A stretch of 64,000 nucleotides of DNA, from contig NZ_JADEWR010000001.1 of NCBI RefSeq assembly GCF_015207525.1, forward strand, positions 1 through 64,000, written 5' to 3'. This document shows positions 53,024-60,243 of this stretch, piece by piece; the stretch's first letter is position 1; every line of letters starts with the position of its first letter. Source of the stretch: Nodosilinea sp. LEGE 06152. GTDB lineage: Bacteria; Cyanobacteriota; Cyanobacteriia; Phormidesmidales; Phormidesmidaceae. The translations under genes were made by a program, and so were the position numbers. The notes under the pieces were generated by a model. It was not told the DNA's origin. It worked only from the letters and a program-made list of their open reading frames with translations, and did no database searches.

Positions 53024-54322
53024 ATGCACACCCTGGAGCTGCTGCGATCGCGCCAGCTGACTGACGCTCGGCGGCTGGCGCTGGCGGCCGAGCTAACTGA
53101 GTTTCCCGAAGAGATTCTGGAGCTGGCCGATAGCCTCGAAATTCTCGACCTCTCCAACAACGCCCTCACGACCCTGCCCGACGGCTTTGCTCGGCTGCAA
53201 AACCTGCGGGTCGTATTCTTCAACAACAACCGCTTTGAGACGGTGCCAGAGGTGCTGTCTCAGTGCCCCAACCTCTCAATGCTTGGCTTTAAGGCCAACC
53301 AGATTGCCACCGTACCGGCCGAGGCCCTACCGCCCCAAACCCGTTGGCTAATTCTGACCGACAACCGCCTGCGATCGCTGCCCGAGGCAATTGGTCACCT
53401 GCCCCACCTGCAAAAGCTGATGCTGGCGGGCAATCAGCTGCGCGCCCTGCCCGAGGCAATGGCCGCCTGCCAAAACTTAGAACTCATTCGCATTGCCGCC
53501 AACCAGCTCGACCATCTGCCCCCGTGGCTGCTCAGCCTGCCCCGCCTCAGCTGGCTGGCCTACGCGGGCAACCCCTTTAGCCAGCGCTTTGCCTCGGCGG
53601 GTGCAACCTCCCTGGCCCAGATTCCCTGGGCCGACCTTAGCCTGGGGAATGTGCTGGGCCAGGGGGCTTCTGGCGTCATCTCCGAGGGGCTGTGGTGGCA
53701 GCCCCAGGGCAAGCTGCCGGTGGCGGTCAAGCTGTTCAAAGGAGCCATGACCAGCGACGGCCTGCCGGAGGATGAGCTGCGGGCCTGCATTGCGGCAGGC
53801 TCGCACCCGCACCTGATTGGCCCTCTGGGGCAGGTTATCGGGCATCCGGAGCACAAAAAAGGGTTGGTGCTGCCCCTGGTGCCACCCACCTACCGAGTGC
53901 TGGGCGGCCCCCCCAGCCTAGAAAGCTGTACCCGCGATACCTACCCTGCCGGTACTGAATTTTCGCTGGCCGCTACCCTGGCCATTGCCCGTGGGGTGGC
54001 TGCCGCCGCCGCCCACCTGCACCAGCGGGGCATTCTCCACGGCGATTTGTATGCCCATAACACGCTGGTCAACGCGGCGGGAGACGCTCGCCTCAGCGAT
54101 TTTGGGGCCGCCAGTTTTTATGACCCAGCCAATCGCGCTGTAGCCCCGGCCCTAGAACGGCTAGAGGTGAAAGCCTTTGGCTGCCTGCTCGAAGATCTGT
54201 GCGATCGCTGCCCCTCTGCCCACTCCCTCCGCCCGCTCCAGCAGGCCTGCATGCAGCCCGATGTGCTGGCGCGCCCCAGCTTTGCGGAAATTGTGGACGC
54301 GCTGACGGCGATCGCGGCTTAG
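53024..54322 (+). CDS. Leucine-rich-repeat protein kinase
   Basis: This 432-residue protein has an N-terminal LRR region (about 35-185) with at least six repeats (LEILDLSNNALTTLPDG, LRVVFFNNNRFETVPEV, LQKLMLAGNQLRALPEA). The C-terminal kinase domain (about 205-430) has the Gly loop LGQGASGVIS, Lys236 (VAVKLF) and DFG (359-361). The catalytic loop reads HGD (339-341) instead of HRD, with the following Asn in LYAHNTLV. HGD kinases can be active and do not need activation-loop phosphorylation. No membrane segment is seen, so the LRRs face the cytoplasm. AGAGG precedes the ATG. The TIR-like gene follows after 137 bp on the same strand. Confidence 0.9.
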   Translation: MHTLELLRSRQLTDARRLALAAELTEFPEEILELADSLEILDLSNNALTTLPDGFARLQNLRVVFFNNNRFETVPEVLSQCPNLSMLGFKANQIATVPAEALPPQTRWLILTDNRLRSLPEAIGHLPHLQKLMLAGNQLRALPEAMAACQNLELIRIAANQLDHLPPWLLSLPRLSWLAYAGNPFSQRFASAGATSLAQIPWADLSLGNVLGQGASGVISEGLWWQPQGKLPVAVKLFKGAMTSDGLPEDELRACIAAGSHPHLIGPLGQVIGHPEHKKGLVLPLVPPTYRVLGGPPSLESCTRDTYPAGTEFSLAATLAIARGVAAAAAHLHQRGILHGDLYAHNTLVNAAGDARLSDFGAASFYDPANRAVAPALERLEVKAFGCLLEDLCDRCPSAHSLRPLQQACMQPDVLARPSFAEIVDALTAIAA

Positions 54323-54459
54323 GAACAGAATCAAAACCATCGCCCTCGCTCGGCGGGCGGGGGCAAGAATGTAGCGATCGCTACCGGGGTGAAAGCTACC
54401 GCCAGGATAGTTGCCCCCGCCTCTAAAAATGGGTATTCTCATGCCCAAGGCTTAGAGGC

Positions 54460-55266
54460 ATGGGCTTAGGCAGAGAGGTTGATGGGCCTGGTCGTCGTTT
54501 GGCCGCACTGCAAGCATGGGTGCAAGTTTTGAACCATTTAAACGCTGATGGTCATCGGCACTCTACAGACCTGACGGCTCAGGTCTTTTTGGCCTATGCT
54601 GCCGAAGACGGGCCTGGGGCCACTCGGCCCGAGCTGGTGCCTGCTACCGCTACGTTAAACGCCCTGAGCCAGCTGCTGAACGAGGCCCAGATCACCTACT
54701 GGGAATGCCCTCAGCCTTGGCCTAAGAGCGTTGACCCTGAATCGGCCATATCTCGCGCTGCCGAATCGTGTGACAACTACCTGCTAGTGCTCACGCCTCG
54801 TTCCTTAGTCGATACGCTTTGCCTACAGGGGCTGCTGTTTGCCCTCAGTATGAACAAGCGCATTGTGCCAGTGTTGGCTGAAACGGTACCGGCCGACCGC
54901 CTCCCAGAGCCGCTGCAAACCCTAGAAGCCATTGACCTGCGCAGCAGTGTGTCACCGCTGGCGCAAACTGCTGCGGGCCGTCAGCTGGTGCAAACGCTGC
55001 ACCACGAGGCCGACAATTACCAAACCCACACGCAGCTTTTGGTCAAAGCCCTGCGGTGGGAGCGGCAGCAGCGCGACCCTACCCTGCTGTTGCAGGGGGA
55101 AGACCTGGCGGCATACCAGCGCTGGCTGACCAAGGCAAACCGGCGATCGCAGCCCCAGCCCATTCAGCTACAAACCCTATACGTGGCCGAAAGCGCCCGC
55201 TGCTGGGGCGATCGCGGCGATGCCGTCACCCAGGGCACAGGCTGGCTCAAGCGCTGGCTGGCCTAG
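54460..55266 (+). CDS. TIR-like protein with degenerate active site and STAND-type linker
   Basis: Residues about 40-165 are TIR-like (VFLAYAAED, LNALSQLLNEAQITYWECPQ, CDNYLLVLTPRSLVDTLCLQGLLFALSMNKRIVPVL, EAIDLR). At the place of the catalytic Glu (S-x3-S-x2-C-x2-E in active TIRs) the sequence is T-PRS-LVD-TLC121-LQ-Gly124, so NADase activity is unlikely. Residues 174-244 (LVQTLHHEADNYQTHTQLLVKALRWERQQ, LLLQGEDLAAYQRWL, PQPIQLQTLYVAES) are the linker that precedes WD40 repeats in TIR-WD40 proteins, but the protein stops there. It could be a stand-alone adaptor or a truncated gene. The start is uncertain within the first 40 residues. Confidence 0.78.
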   Translation: MGLGREVDGPGRRLAALQAWVQVLNHLNADGHRHSTDLTAQVFLAYAAEDGPGATRPELVPATATLNALSQLLNEAQITYWECPQPWPKSVDPESAISRAAESCDNYLLVLTPRSLVDTLCLQGLLFALSMNKRIVPVLAETVPADRLPEPLQTLEAIDLRSSVSPLAQTAAGRQLVQTLHHEADNYQTHTQLLVKALRWERQQRDPTLLLQGEDLAAYQRWLTKANRRSQPQPIQLQTLYVAESARCWGDRGDAVTQGTGWLKRWLA

Positions 55267-55270
55267 CCCC

Positions 55271-56053
55271 TCAGCTCGACGCGCTGGTGTAAAACCGCAG
55301 AGCAAAGCGCCAAAAGCGGTTGGCTACCACTACCAGCACCGAGGCCAATAGCGCCGAGGCCAGCAGCCACCAGCGTCCGCCCTGGCCCAACATGGTCTGG
55401 GCCGGTACCGTGGTTAAGAATGCCACCGGCACCACAAAGGTAAAAAACACTCGGTAGGCCACCGGGTAAGCCGCGATCGGGAATCGCCCAGCCTCTAACA
55501 GTCCCCGCAGCACCTCGGTAACGTTGTAGATTTTGACAAACCAAATACTGGTTGCCCCTAGCATGAACCACAGGCTGTAGAGGGTAATGGCCCCCAGAGT
55601 CAGGGGCAAGATGGCCAGCCCGTAGTCGACCCAGCCCAGCCCCAAGCGGCGGCCGCCGTAGCCGATCATCACCAGGCCAAAGATCACGTCGGGCAGCCCC
55701 CAGGGCGAAATAATGCGGGTCGAAAGCCAAAACTGCGAGCTAATCGGTTTCAGCAGCACAAAGTCGAGGGTGCCCTGCTGCACCTGGTTGACGATTTTGT
55801 TCAGGTTAGGGATCAGCACCATTGCCGAGAACCCTTGCAGCACGGTGAAGAGGCCCAGCACCAGCAGCGCTGCCTCCCAGCTCCAGCCCTCAAACTCGTA
55901 GTCGTTGCGGTAGAACAAAGACAGCCCAAATAGACTGCCCGCCAACCCGCCCAGGCTGATTAGCGCAGTGACCAAAAAATTGAGGCGATACTCCAGCTCG
56001 GCGGCGATCGCCGTGCTCCAAAACAGCCTCAGCACCTTTAAGTAGCGCTCCAT
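55271..56053 (-). CDS. ABC-2 type permease, second of a pair
   Basis: The 260-residue membrane protein has six hydrophobic segments and is of the ABC-2 family COG3694-like group (YRLNFLVTALISLGGLAGSLFGLSLFYRN, LVLGLFTVLQGFSAMVLIPNLNKIVNQVQQGTLDFVLLKPISSQFWLS). The motif LIPNLNKIVNQVQQGTLDFVLLKP is characteristic of this subfamily, which exports drugs, polysaccharide-like or unknown compounds. The ATG at 56053 overlaps the stop of the upstream permease (TAATG), so the two are translationally coupled and probably form a heterodimer. No ATPase gene is in the window next to them. Confidence 0.88.
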   Translation of the reverse strand: MERYLKVLRLFWSTAIAAELEYRLNFLVTALISLGGLAGSLFGLSLFYRNDYEFEGWSWEAALLVLGLFTVLQGFSAMVLIPNLNKIVNQVQQGTLDFVLLKPISSQFWLSTRIISPWGLPDVIFGLVMIGYGGRRLGLGWVDYGLAILPLTLGAITLYSLWFMLGATSIWFVKIYNVTEVLRGLLEAGRFPIAAYPVAYRVFFTFVVPVAFLTTVPAQTMLGQGGRWWLLASALLASVLVVVANRFWRFALRFYTSASS

Positions 56054-56841
56054 TAGGCCCCCATACCCGAGTATTGCTTTAGCCCCTGTCGCCACAGCCA
56101 GCGGTTGAATGCCCAAAACAGGGCTGACCACAAAATCATGGCCATAAACCCCCGCGCCACATGCTCGGGTCGGTTAATCAGCAGACTAGCCGGAAAGTAG
56201 ATCAGGTAGGGAAAGGGCGTCCACAGCACCACCTCGCGTACCGCATCCGGGAACAGCGACAGCGGAGCAATCATGCCCGAGAGGAAGGTGTAGAGCAAAA
56301 ACCAAAACTGCTCCAGGGCACTGGCCCGCTCCGTCCAAAAGGCGGCCAGGGCAAAGGTGTACTGCATTAAAAACCGCAGGCAAAAGGCTAGCGCGATCGC
56401 CAGCAGCCCCAGCAGCAGGTTGTCAAGCCGGGGCCACCAGGCGGCGTAGGGATAGAGCAGCAAAAACAGCCCCACCAGCAAAAAGGCAAAGGGCAGCCGG
56501 GCAAACCGCTCCGATACGTGGCTAAAGAAGTGTCGCCAGGCCGGGTCTACGGGCTGCAGTAGGTAGGGCGACAGCCTGCCCTCCACCACCTCGCGCTCAA
56601 ACTCCCAGATCACCCAGACCACGGTAAACTGGCGCACCAAAAACACCGCCAGGAAGTACCGCACCAGGTCTGTAGGGCTGAGGTTGAACTGGTCGCCCTG
56701 GGCCGCTTCGACCCACAGCCCCATCAAAATCAGCGGAAAGGTGCCCGAGAGCACCCAAAATACTAGCTCCGCCCGGTACTCCACCATGTAGGCGTAGTAC
56801 ACCGACAGCATGATGCGGGACACCTTAAACGCCTTCTGCAC
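56053..56841 (-). CDS. ABC-2 type permease, first of a pair
   Basis: The 262-residue membrane protein has six hydrophobic segments and is of the COG4587-like group (YMVEYRAELVFWVLSGTFPLILMGLWVEAA, FVRQFTVVWVIWEFEREVVEGRLSPYLLQPVDPAW, RHFFSHVSERFARLPFAFLLVGLFLLLYP). It starts with GTG after AAGAGGT. It is paired with the permease at 55271 through an overlapping stop-start. In relatives the third gene, an ATPase (COG4586-like), is adjacent; here the next gene upstream is a TetR regulator 104 bp away, which may control the pair. Confidence 0.88.
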   Translation of the reverse strand: MQKAFKVSRIMLSVYYAYMVEYRAELVFWVLSGTFPLILMGLWVEAAQGDQFNLSPTDLVRYFLAVFLVRQFTVVWVIWEFEREVVEGRLSPYLLQPVDPAWRHFFSHVSERFARLPFAFLLVGLFLLLYPYAAWWPRLDNLLLGLLAIALAFCLRFLMQYTFALAAFWTERASALEQFWFLLYTFLSGMIAPLSLFPDAVREVVLWTPFPYLIYFPASLLINRPEHVARGFMAMILWSALFWAFNRWLWRQGLKQYSGMGA

Positions 56842-56945
56842 CGTAGACCTCTTGGAGATTCAGTCTTTATCCTACCAAGGTGTAATCTTTTCCTTGAGTG
56901 CAGGCCAGGTGCAGGCCGGGTGCAGGCCCTTAAAGACGGCCTGAG

Positions 56946-57536
56946 TCAGTGATTAGGTGCAGCGAAGATCAACGTCAGGGCGCGGCGAACATAGGCCTGC
57001 CAAGACTCGGCGGTGGGCGAAAAGACGGTGGCGTAGAGCATGATACCGCTCATGGTGTCGAAGACTAGGCCGGGATCTAGGGCTGCCGACGCTTCGCCTC
57101 TGGCCTTAGCTCGCTCAATGACGGTGGTGAAGGCCTGCCGCCGAGGCTCCAGGTATTTATTCCAGTAGATTTTAGCGAAGGTGGGATGGCTGGCCGCGCT
57201 GCTGAGGATCATGGCGACACTCTGCCGCCCCAGCGGGGTGAGAGTAATTTGGGCCGCGTTTTCAATTAGCGCTTCCAGGTCAGCCCAGAGGCTGCCTGTG
57301 TTGGGCAGCAAAACCTCCTCACGGATGCTTTCGATCGCATCGGCAACCAGCTCGTCTTTGCTGCTGTAGCGGCGGTAGATGGTGGTTTTGCCCACCCCGG
57401 CGCGGGCAGCGATCGCCTCAATGCTCATGGCCTCAAAGCCCACCTCGCCCAGCAATGCCAGGGTGGCTTGCAGCATGGCCTGGTGCGCCCTGGCGCTGCG
57501 CGGTCTACCGGGAGATTTTTGATTAGCGTCTGTCAT
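56946..57536 (-). CDS. TetR/AcrR-family regulator
   Basis: This 196-residue regulator has a TetR helix-turn-helix (about 15-62: HQAMLQATLALLGEVGFEAMSIEAIAARAGVGKTTIYRRYSSKDELV) and a C-terminal helical ligand domain of the TetR_C_16-like type (FTTVIERAKARGEASAALDPGLVFDTMSGIM). A perfect palindrome lies between it and the divergent Coq4-like gene, so it probably represses itself and that gene. It may also govern the downstream ABC-2 permeases on the same strand. The ligand is unknown. Confidence 0.9.
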   Translation of the reverse strand: MTDANQKSPGRPRSARAHQAMLQATLALLGEVGFEAMSIEAIAARAGVGKTTIYRRYSSKDELVADAIESIREEVLLPNTGSLWADLEALIENAAQITLTPLGRQSVAMILSSAASHPTFAKIYWNKYLEPRRQAFTTVIERAKARGEASAALDPGLVFDTMSGIMLYATVFSPTAESWQAYVRRALTLIFAAPNH

Positions 57537-57552
57537 GGGTGTTAGTATAAAT

Positions 57553-57569
57553 TACGATACGGTATCGTA
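57553..57569. promoter_or_regulatory. TetR-type operator TACGATAC-G-GTATCGTA
   Basis: A perfect palindrome with 8-bp arms around a central G sits 16 bp before the TetR start and 29 bp before the Coq4-like start. GATAC...GTATC is a typical core of TetR-family operators. It is placed to repress both genes. Confidence 0.8.
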
Positions 57570-57598
57570 TTGAAATAGAACGTGTCAGAGTAGAAGCT

Positions 57599-58087
57599 AT
57601 GGCCCAGCGTCCCTGTTACCTCAATAAAGACAGCACCCAAACCCTGCGGGAGGGCTTGGCCGAATACTACGCCCTCAATCCGCACATTACGCCCCATGCC
57701 ACCCAGCCGCCCGAATTCGCCAAAATTTTAGAGGCCCACGATGTTGGCCACGTCATCTACGGCTGCGACACCAGCATGTACGACGAGCTGAAAATCTTGC
57801 CCCTGTTTTGGTGGACGAGCGAGTGCACGTTCCAGCGGTTTCGGCAGATGCGCAACACTCCCGCTGTGGATGTCATGTACGACGATATGATTCGGGAAAA
57901 GGGCGCGCTCTGGCTCTACGGTGAAATCATCAGGGTGATTCCGCCCCTGATTCCAGAGCTGGTAGCAATTTGGTTTCAAACCCGCGATCGCCAAAAACGA
58001 CTGCCTTTTCTCGACTTTCAGCCGCTGCTCGATCGCTCGCTGTGGTCGATTCGCCAGGAGTTTGATCTGCTGCCGCTGATCCGATAG
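57599..58087 (+). CDS. Coq4-like protein
   Basis: This 162-residue protein carries the Coq4 signature His-Asp-x2-His-x11-Glu (His47, Asp48, His51, Glu63 in HDVGHVIYGCDTSMYDE), which binds a metal in Coq4. A C-terminal helical part follows (YGEIIRVIPPLIPELVAIWFQTRDRQKRLPF). In yeast and animals Coq4 acts in ubiquinone synthesis. Cyanobacteria make plastoquinone rather than ubiquinone, so the role here is open: quinone handling or another isoprenoid-linked step. It is controlled, by position, from the palindromic operator shared with the TetR gene. Confidence 0.82.
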   Translation: MAQRPCYLNKDSTQTLREGLAEYYALNPHITPHATQPPEFAKILEAHDVGHVIYGCDTSMYDELKILPLFWWTSECTFQRFRQMRNTPAVDVMYDDMIREKGALWLYGEIIRVIPPLIPELVAIWFQTRDRQKRLPFLDFQPLLDRSLWSIRQEFDLLPLIR

Positions 58088-58208
58088 CGCCAGCTGACTC
58101 AAAAATTAACGTTTTCCCAGCGCAACCTTAACCCCAGAGCCCCCAGGGAAAGGGTATTCTTAAATTGTATTCGGTAACTTTAGATACAGAATTTTTGGGG
58201 GATCCGTT

Positions 58209-58334
58209 ATGAATTCTACTCAAGATCAGGCTCGTCGCCTTTTGGTACGCAATCGTCAGCAGCAGCAGAACCGCCGCGCCGCGATGCTAGGACGCTCAAC
58301 GGAAGAGGTGCTGCCCCCCGAGGCCCAGCGCTAG
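58209..58334 (+). CDS. Small basic protein of 41 residues
   Basis: An ATG preceded by GGGGG opens a frame of 41 codons: MNSTQDQARRLLVRNRQQQQ, then a basic helix (NRRAAMLGRSTEEVLPPEAQR). The peptide is strongly amphipathic and basic, as in small cyanobacterial regulatory proteins of the same look. It has its own downstream terminator at 58465-58489. I do not recognise a named family. Confidence 0.6.
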   Translation: MNSTQDQARRLLVRNRQQQQNRRAAMLGRSTEEVLPPEAQR

Positions 58335-58831
58335 GTCTAGGGTCAGCCTCAGGCTGCTAAATTAATCTGACATTAACCCAGGCCATTGCTCTGGCCGCCA
58401 TGATGAAACTAGAACCAGTAAAGCATTTCTGCAGAAATGCGGTTCGCACCTGACTCACATCCACAGCCCGGTTGCACCGGGCTTTTTTTGTAGTTGCCTG
58501 TGACCCGGCCTATTGCGTTGGCCTAGCTGCCTGTAAGCACCATCCGGCATCGAAGATTATGCTCCCCAGTTAAGTTCTAAGGTTATGCCCTCTGCTTGGG
58601 TCTGCTGGTTAGAGTAAGCAAATCTGCAGAGGTGTTAACCATAGCGCAACCGTCCCTTGATCGGAGTCAAGGGGGCTTATTCGGGTAGGTTTTGGCTTCG
58701 CCTTCGCTCAGTCAGCATGGTTCTAAGGACGCCTACACCGCAGCTAATTAAAACTATTAAAAGTATGCTGAGCTGGGGCGTAATATCCCTGCTCAGCTCT
58801 CGCGGGCTTGGCCTGCGAGTATGCTGTAAAC
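58335..58831. other. Intergenic region after the small gene
   Basis: This 497-bp gap contains the terminator listed separately and two hairpin-forming blocks: CCCTTGA-TCGGAG-TCAAGGG (about 58654-58673) and GCTGAGC/GCTCAGC (about 58768-58798). A short RNA is possible but not identified. No gene is supported. Confidence 0.45.
58465..58489 (+). terminator. Rho-independent terminator after the small gene
   Basis: Stem AGCCCGGT / ACCGGGCT with loop TGC, followed by a run of seven T. It is 130 bp after the stop of the 41-residue gene, so the transcript carries a 3' untranslated part. Confidence 0.85.
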
Positions 58832-60082
58832 CTATGCTTTGAGCCTGACGTTGTGCATCACAAATCGGCTCTCTGGCAACGTTGGGATGCGAGACAGCTT
58901 GATCTGAAAGTTTTGGGGCGGCACCTCGTACTCAATCTCATTTACTAAAAAGTTCAGTACCTGATTCATGACCTGAATTGTTAGCCATTCTCCGGCACAG
59001 CGATGGTTTTTGTAGAAGTCGCCGCCGCCTTGGGGAATAAAGTCGAACGCACTGCCGCTCCAGTGGGTAAATCGCTCGGGCCAAAAGTCTTCTGGCTTTT
59101 CCCACAGGTCAGAATCGTGGTTAGTGCCATAGAGATCGAGCAGCACCAGAGTCTCTTGAGGGAAGTGGTAGTCTTGCCAATCAAAGGCCTGCCGAGTGCG
59201 TGCCGCCGCAAAGGGAAAGAAGGGGTAAAACCGCCGCACCTCCTGGGTAAAAAGGGTGGTGTAATCTGCCTGATTGGCCTGTAGCTTTTGGCGACAGTCG
59301 GGATGCTGGTGCAGGGCCAATGCCGCAAACACAACGTAGCGACCAATGGCGACGGTAGGGCGCAACACGTTGAGCAAATCTACGGCTGCTATAGCAGGGC
59401 TGAGCAAATTGCCGTCGCCATCGCGGCTGTGGGCAAAGGCTGCGATCGCCGTATGCTCAGGCGCTTGCAGTCGCCCGGCGCGAATGTCTTCAATCAAATC
59501 TGCTAGCCAGGTTTCGAGTCGCTTGCGGGCCTGCACCCCCTGCACGTGCCTAAACCCCAGGGCGGCGGCGCTGTCGATCAGAGCTGCCAGTTCTAAAGTG
59601 CGCTGGGCTACTTCTGGTTCGGCCAGCGGCACCCCCGACCAGGCGCAGACGGCCCGACAAAGGATCTCATTGATTTGATCGAACAGTACGACCTGGCTTT
59701 GCTGCTCCCAACGTCGGGCGTACTCGCGGCAGTGCTGCAACACTAGTGCGCTGATCTGCTGTAGCCGGTCGGGGGTCATTAGCCCCATAAAGATTTGCTT
59801 GCGCTGGCGGTGGGCCTCCCCGTCTAACCCCTGCACGCCGCCTTCACCCAGCAGAGTTTTTTGCATTCGCTTGGGCGCAGCATTTTTGCGAGAAAATTTT
59901 TCGGTGTCGTAAAAGATTTCGGCGGCCTCTTTGCCGCGCATACAAATCGCTCTCTCTAGCCGCAGACGGGTCTGAAAAATGTCGGTATGCAGGCGATCGC
60001 AACGTTTAGAAATAAACTCATAGCCGTCGAACAGCAGCCCCAGCGTACTATCGATAACCGGCTCAGCGGGAATATTAGCCAT
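58832..60082 (-). CDS. Cytochrome P450, CYP152-type fatty-acid peroxygenase
   Basis: This 416-residue P450 resembles CYP152 enzymes (P450-BSbeta/SPalpha/OleT). They use hydrogen peroxide, not electron-transfer partners, to hydroxylate or decarboxylate fatty acids. The I-helix region has NVLRPTVAIGRYVVFAAL with Arg241-Pro242, equivalent to the carboxylate-binding Arg-Pro of that family. The haem loop reads FIPQGGGDFYKNHRCAGEW with ligand Cys362; Ala replaces the usual Pro after Cys. TEKFSRKNAAPKRMQKTLLGEGGVQGLDGEAHRQRKQIF is also typical. No ferredoxin or reductase gene lies nearby, in line with a peroxygenase. Confidence 0.9.
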   Translation of the reverse strand: MANIPAEPVIDSTLGLLFDGYEFISKRCDRLHTDIFQTRLRLERAICMRGKEAAEIFYDTEKFSRKNAAPKRMQKTLLGEGGVQGLDGEAHRQRKQIFMGLMTPDRLQQISALVLQHCREYARRWEQQSQVVLFDQINEILCRAVCAWSGVPLAEPEVAQRTLELAALIDSAAALGFRHVQGVQARKRLETWLADLIEDIRAGRLQAPEHTAIAAFAHSRDGDGNLLSPAIAAVDLLNVLRPTVAIGRYVVFAALALHQHPDCRQKLQANQADYTTLFTQEVRRFYPFFPFAAARTRQAFDWQDYHFPQETLVLLDLYGTNHDSDLWEKPEDFWPERFTHWSGSAFDFIPQGGGDFYKNHRCAGEWLTIQVMNQVLNFLVNEIEYEVPPQNFQIKLSRIPTLPESRFVMHNVRLKA

Positions 60083-60182
60083 GAGTTTAATCTCAGTGGA
60101 GTCTACAGGGCAGGATCATGCGATCGCTGCTTCAAACAACGCCATTTAGGCGAGCCAGTACATAGAAGACAGAGTGAAACGC

Positions 60183-60237
60183 AGGAGTTATAGCCCTAGA
60201 TGACCGCCGTGGGGCGAGATCGCGGGCTATAACTCCT
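60183..60237. other. 14-bp perfect inverted repeat between P450 and SDR genes
   Basis: AGGAGTTATAGCCC (60183-60196) pairs perfectly with GGGCTATAACTCCT (60224-60237) across a 27-base loop. It occupies the 161-bp gap between the stop of the SDR gene and the start of the P450 gene, both on the minus strand. There is no T-run, so it may be a processing or attenuator structure. Confidence 0.6.
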
Positions 60238-60243
60238 TTGGGT

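Noticed and set aside
58657..58842. 61-codon open frame before the P450 gene
   Set aside because: It has no ribosome binding site, includes hairpin-forming sequence and reads as unstructured basic peptide.
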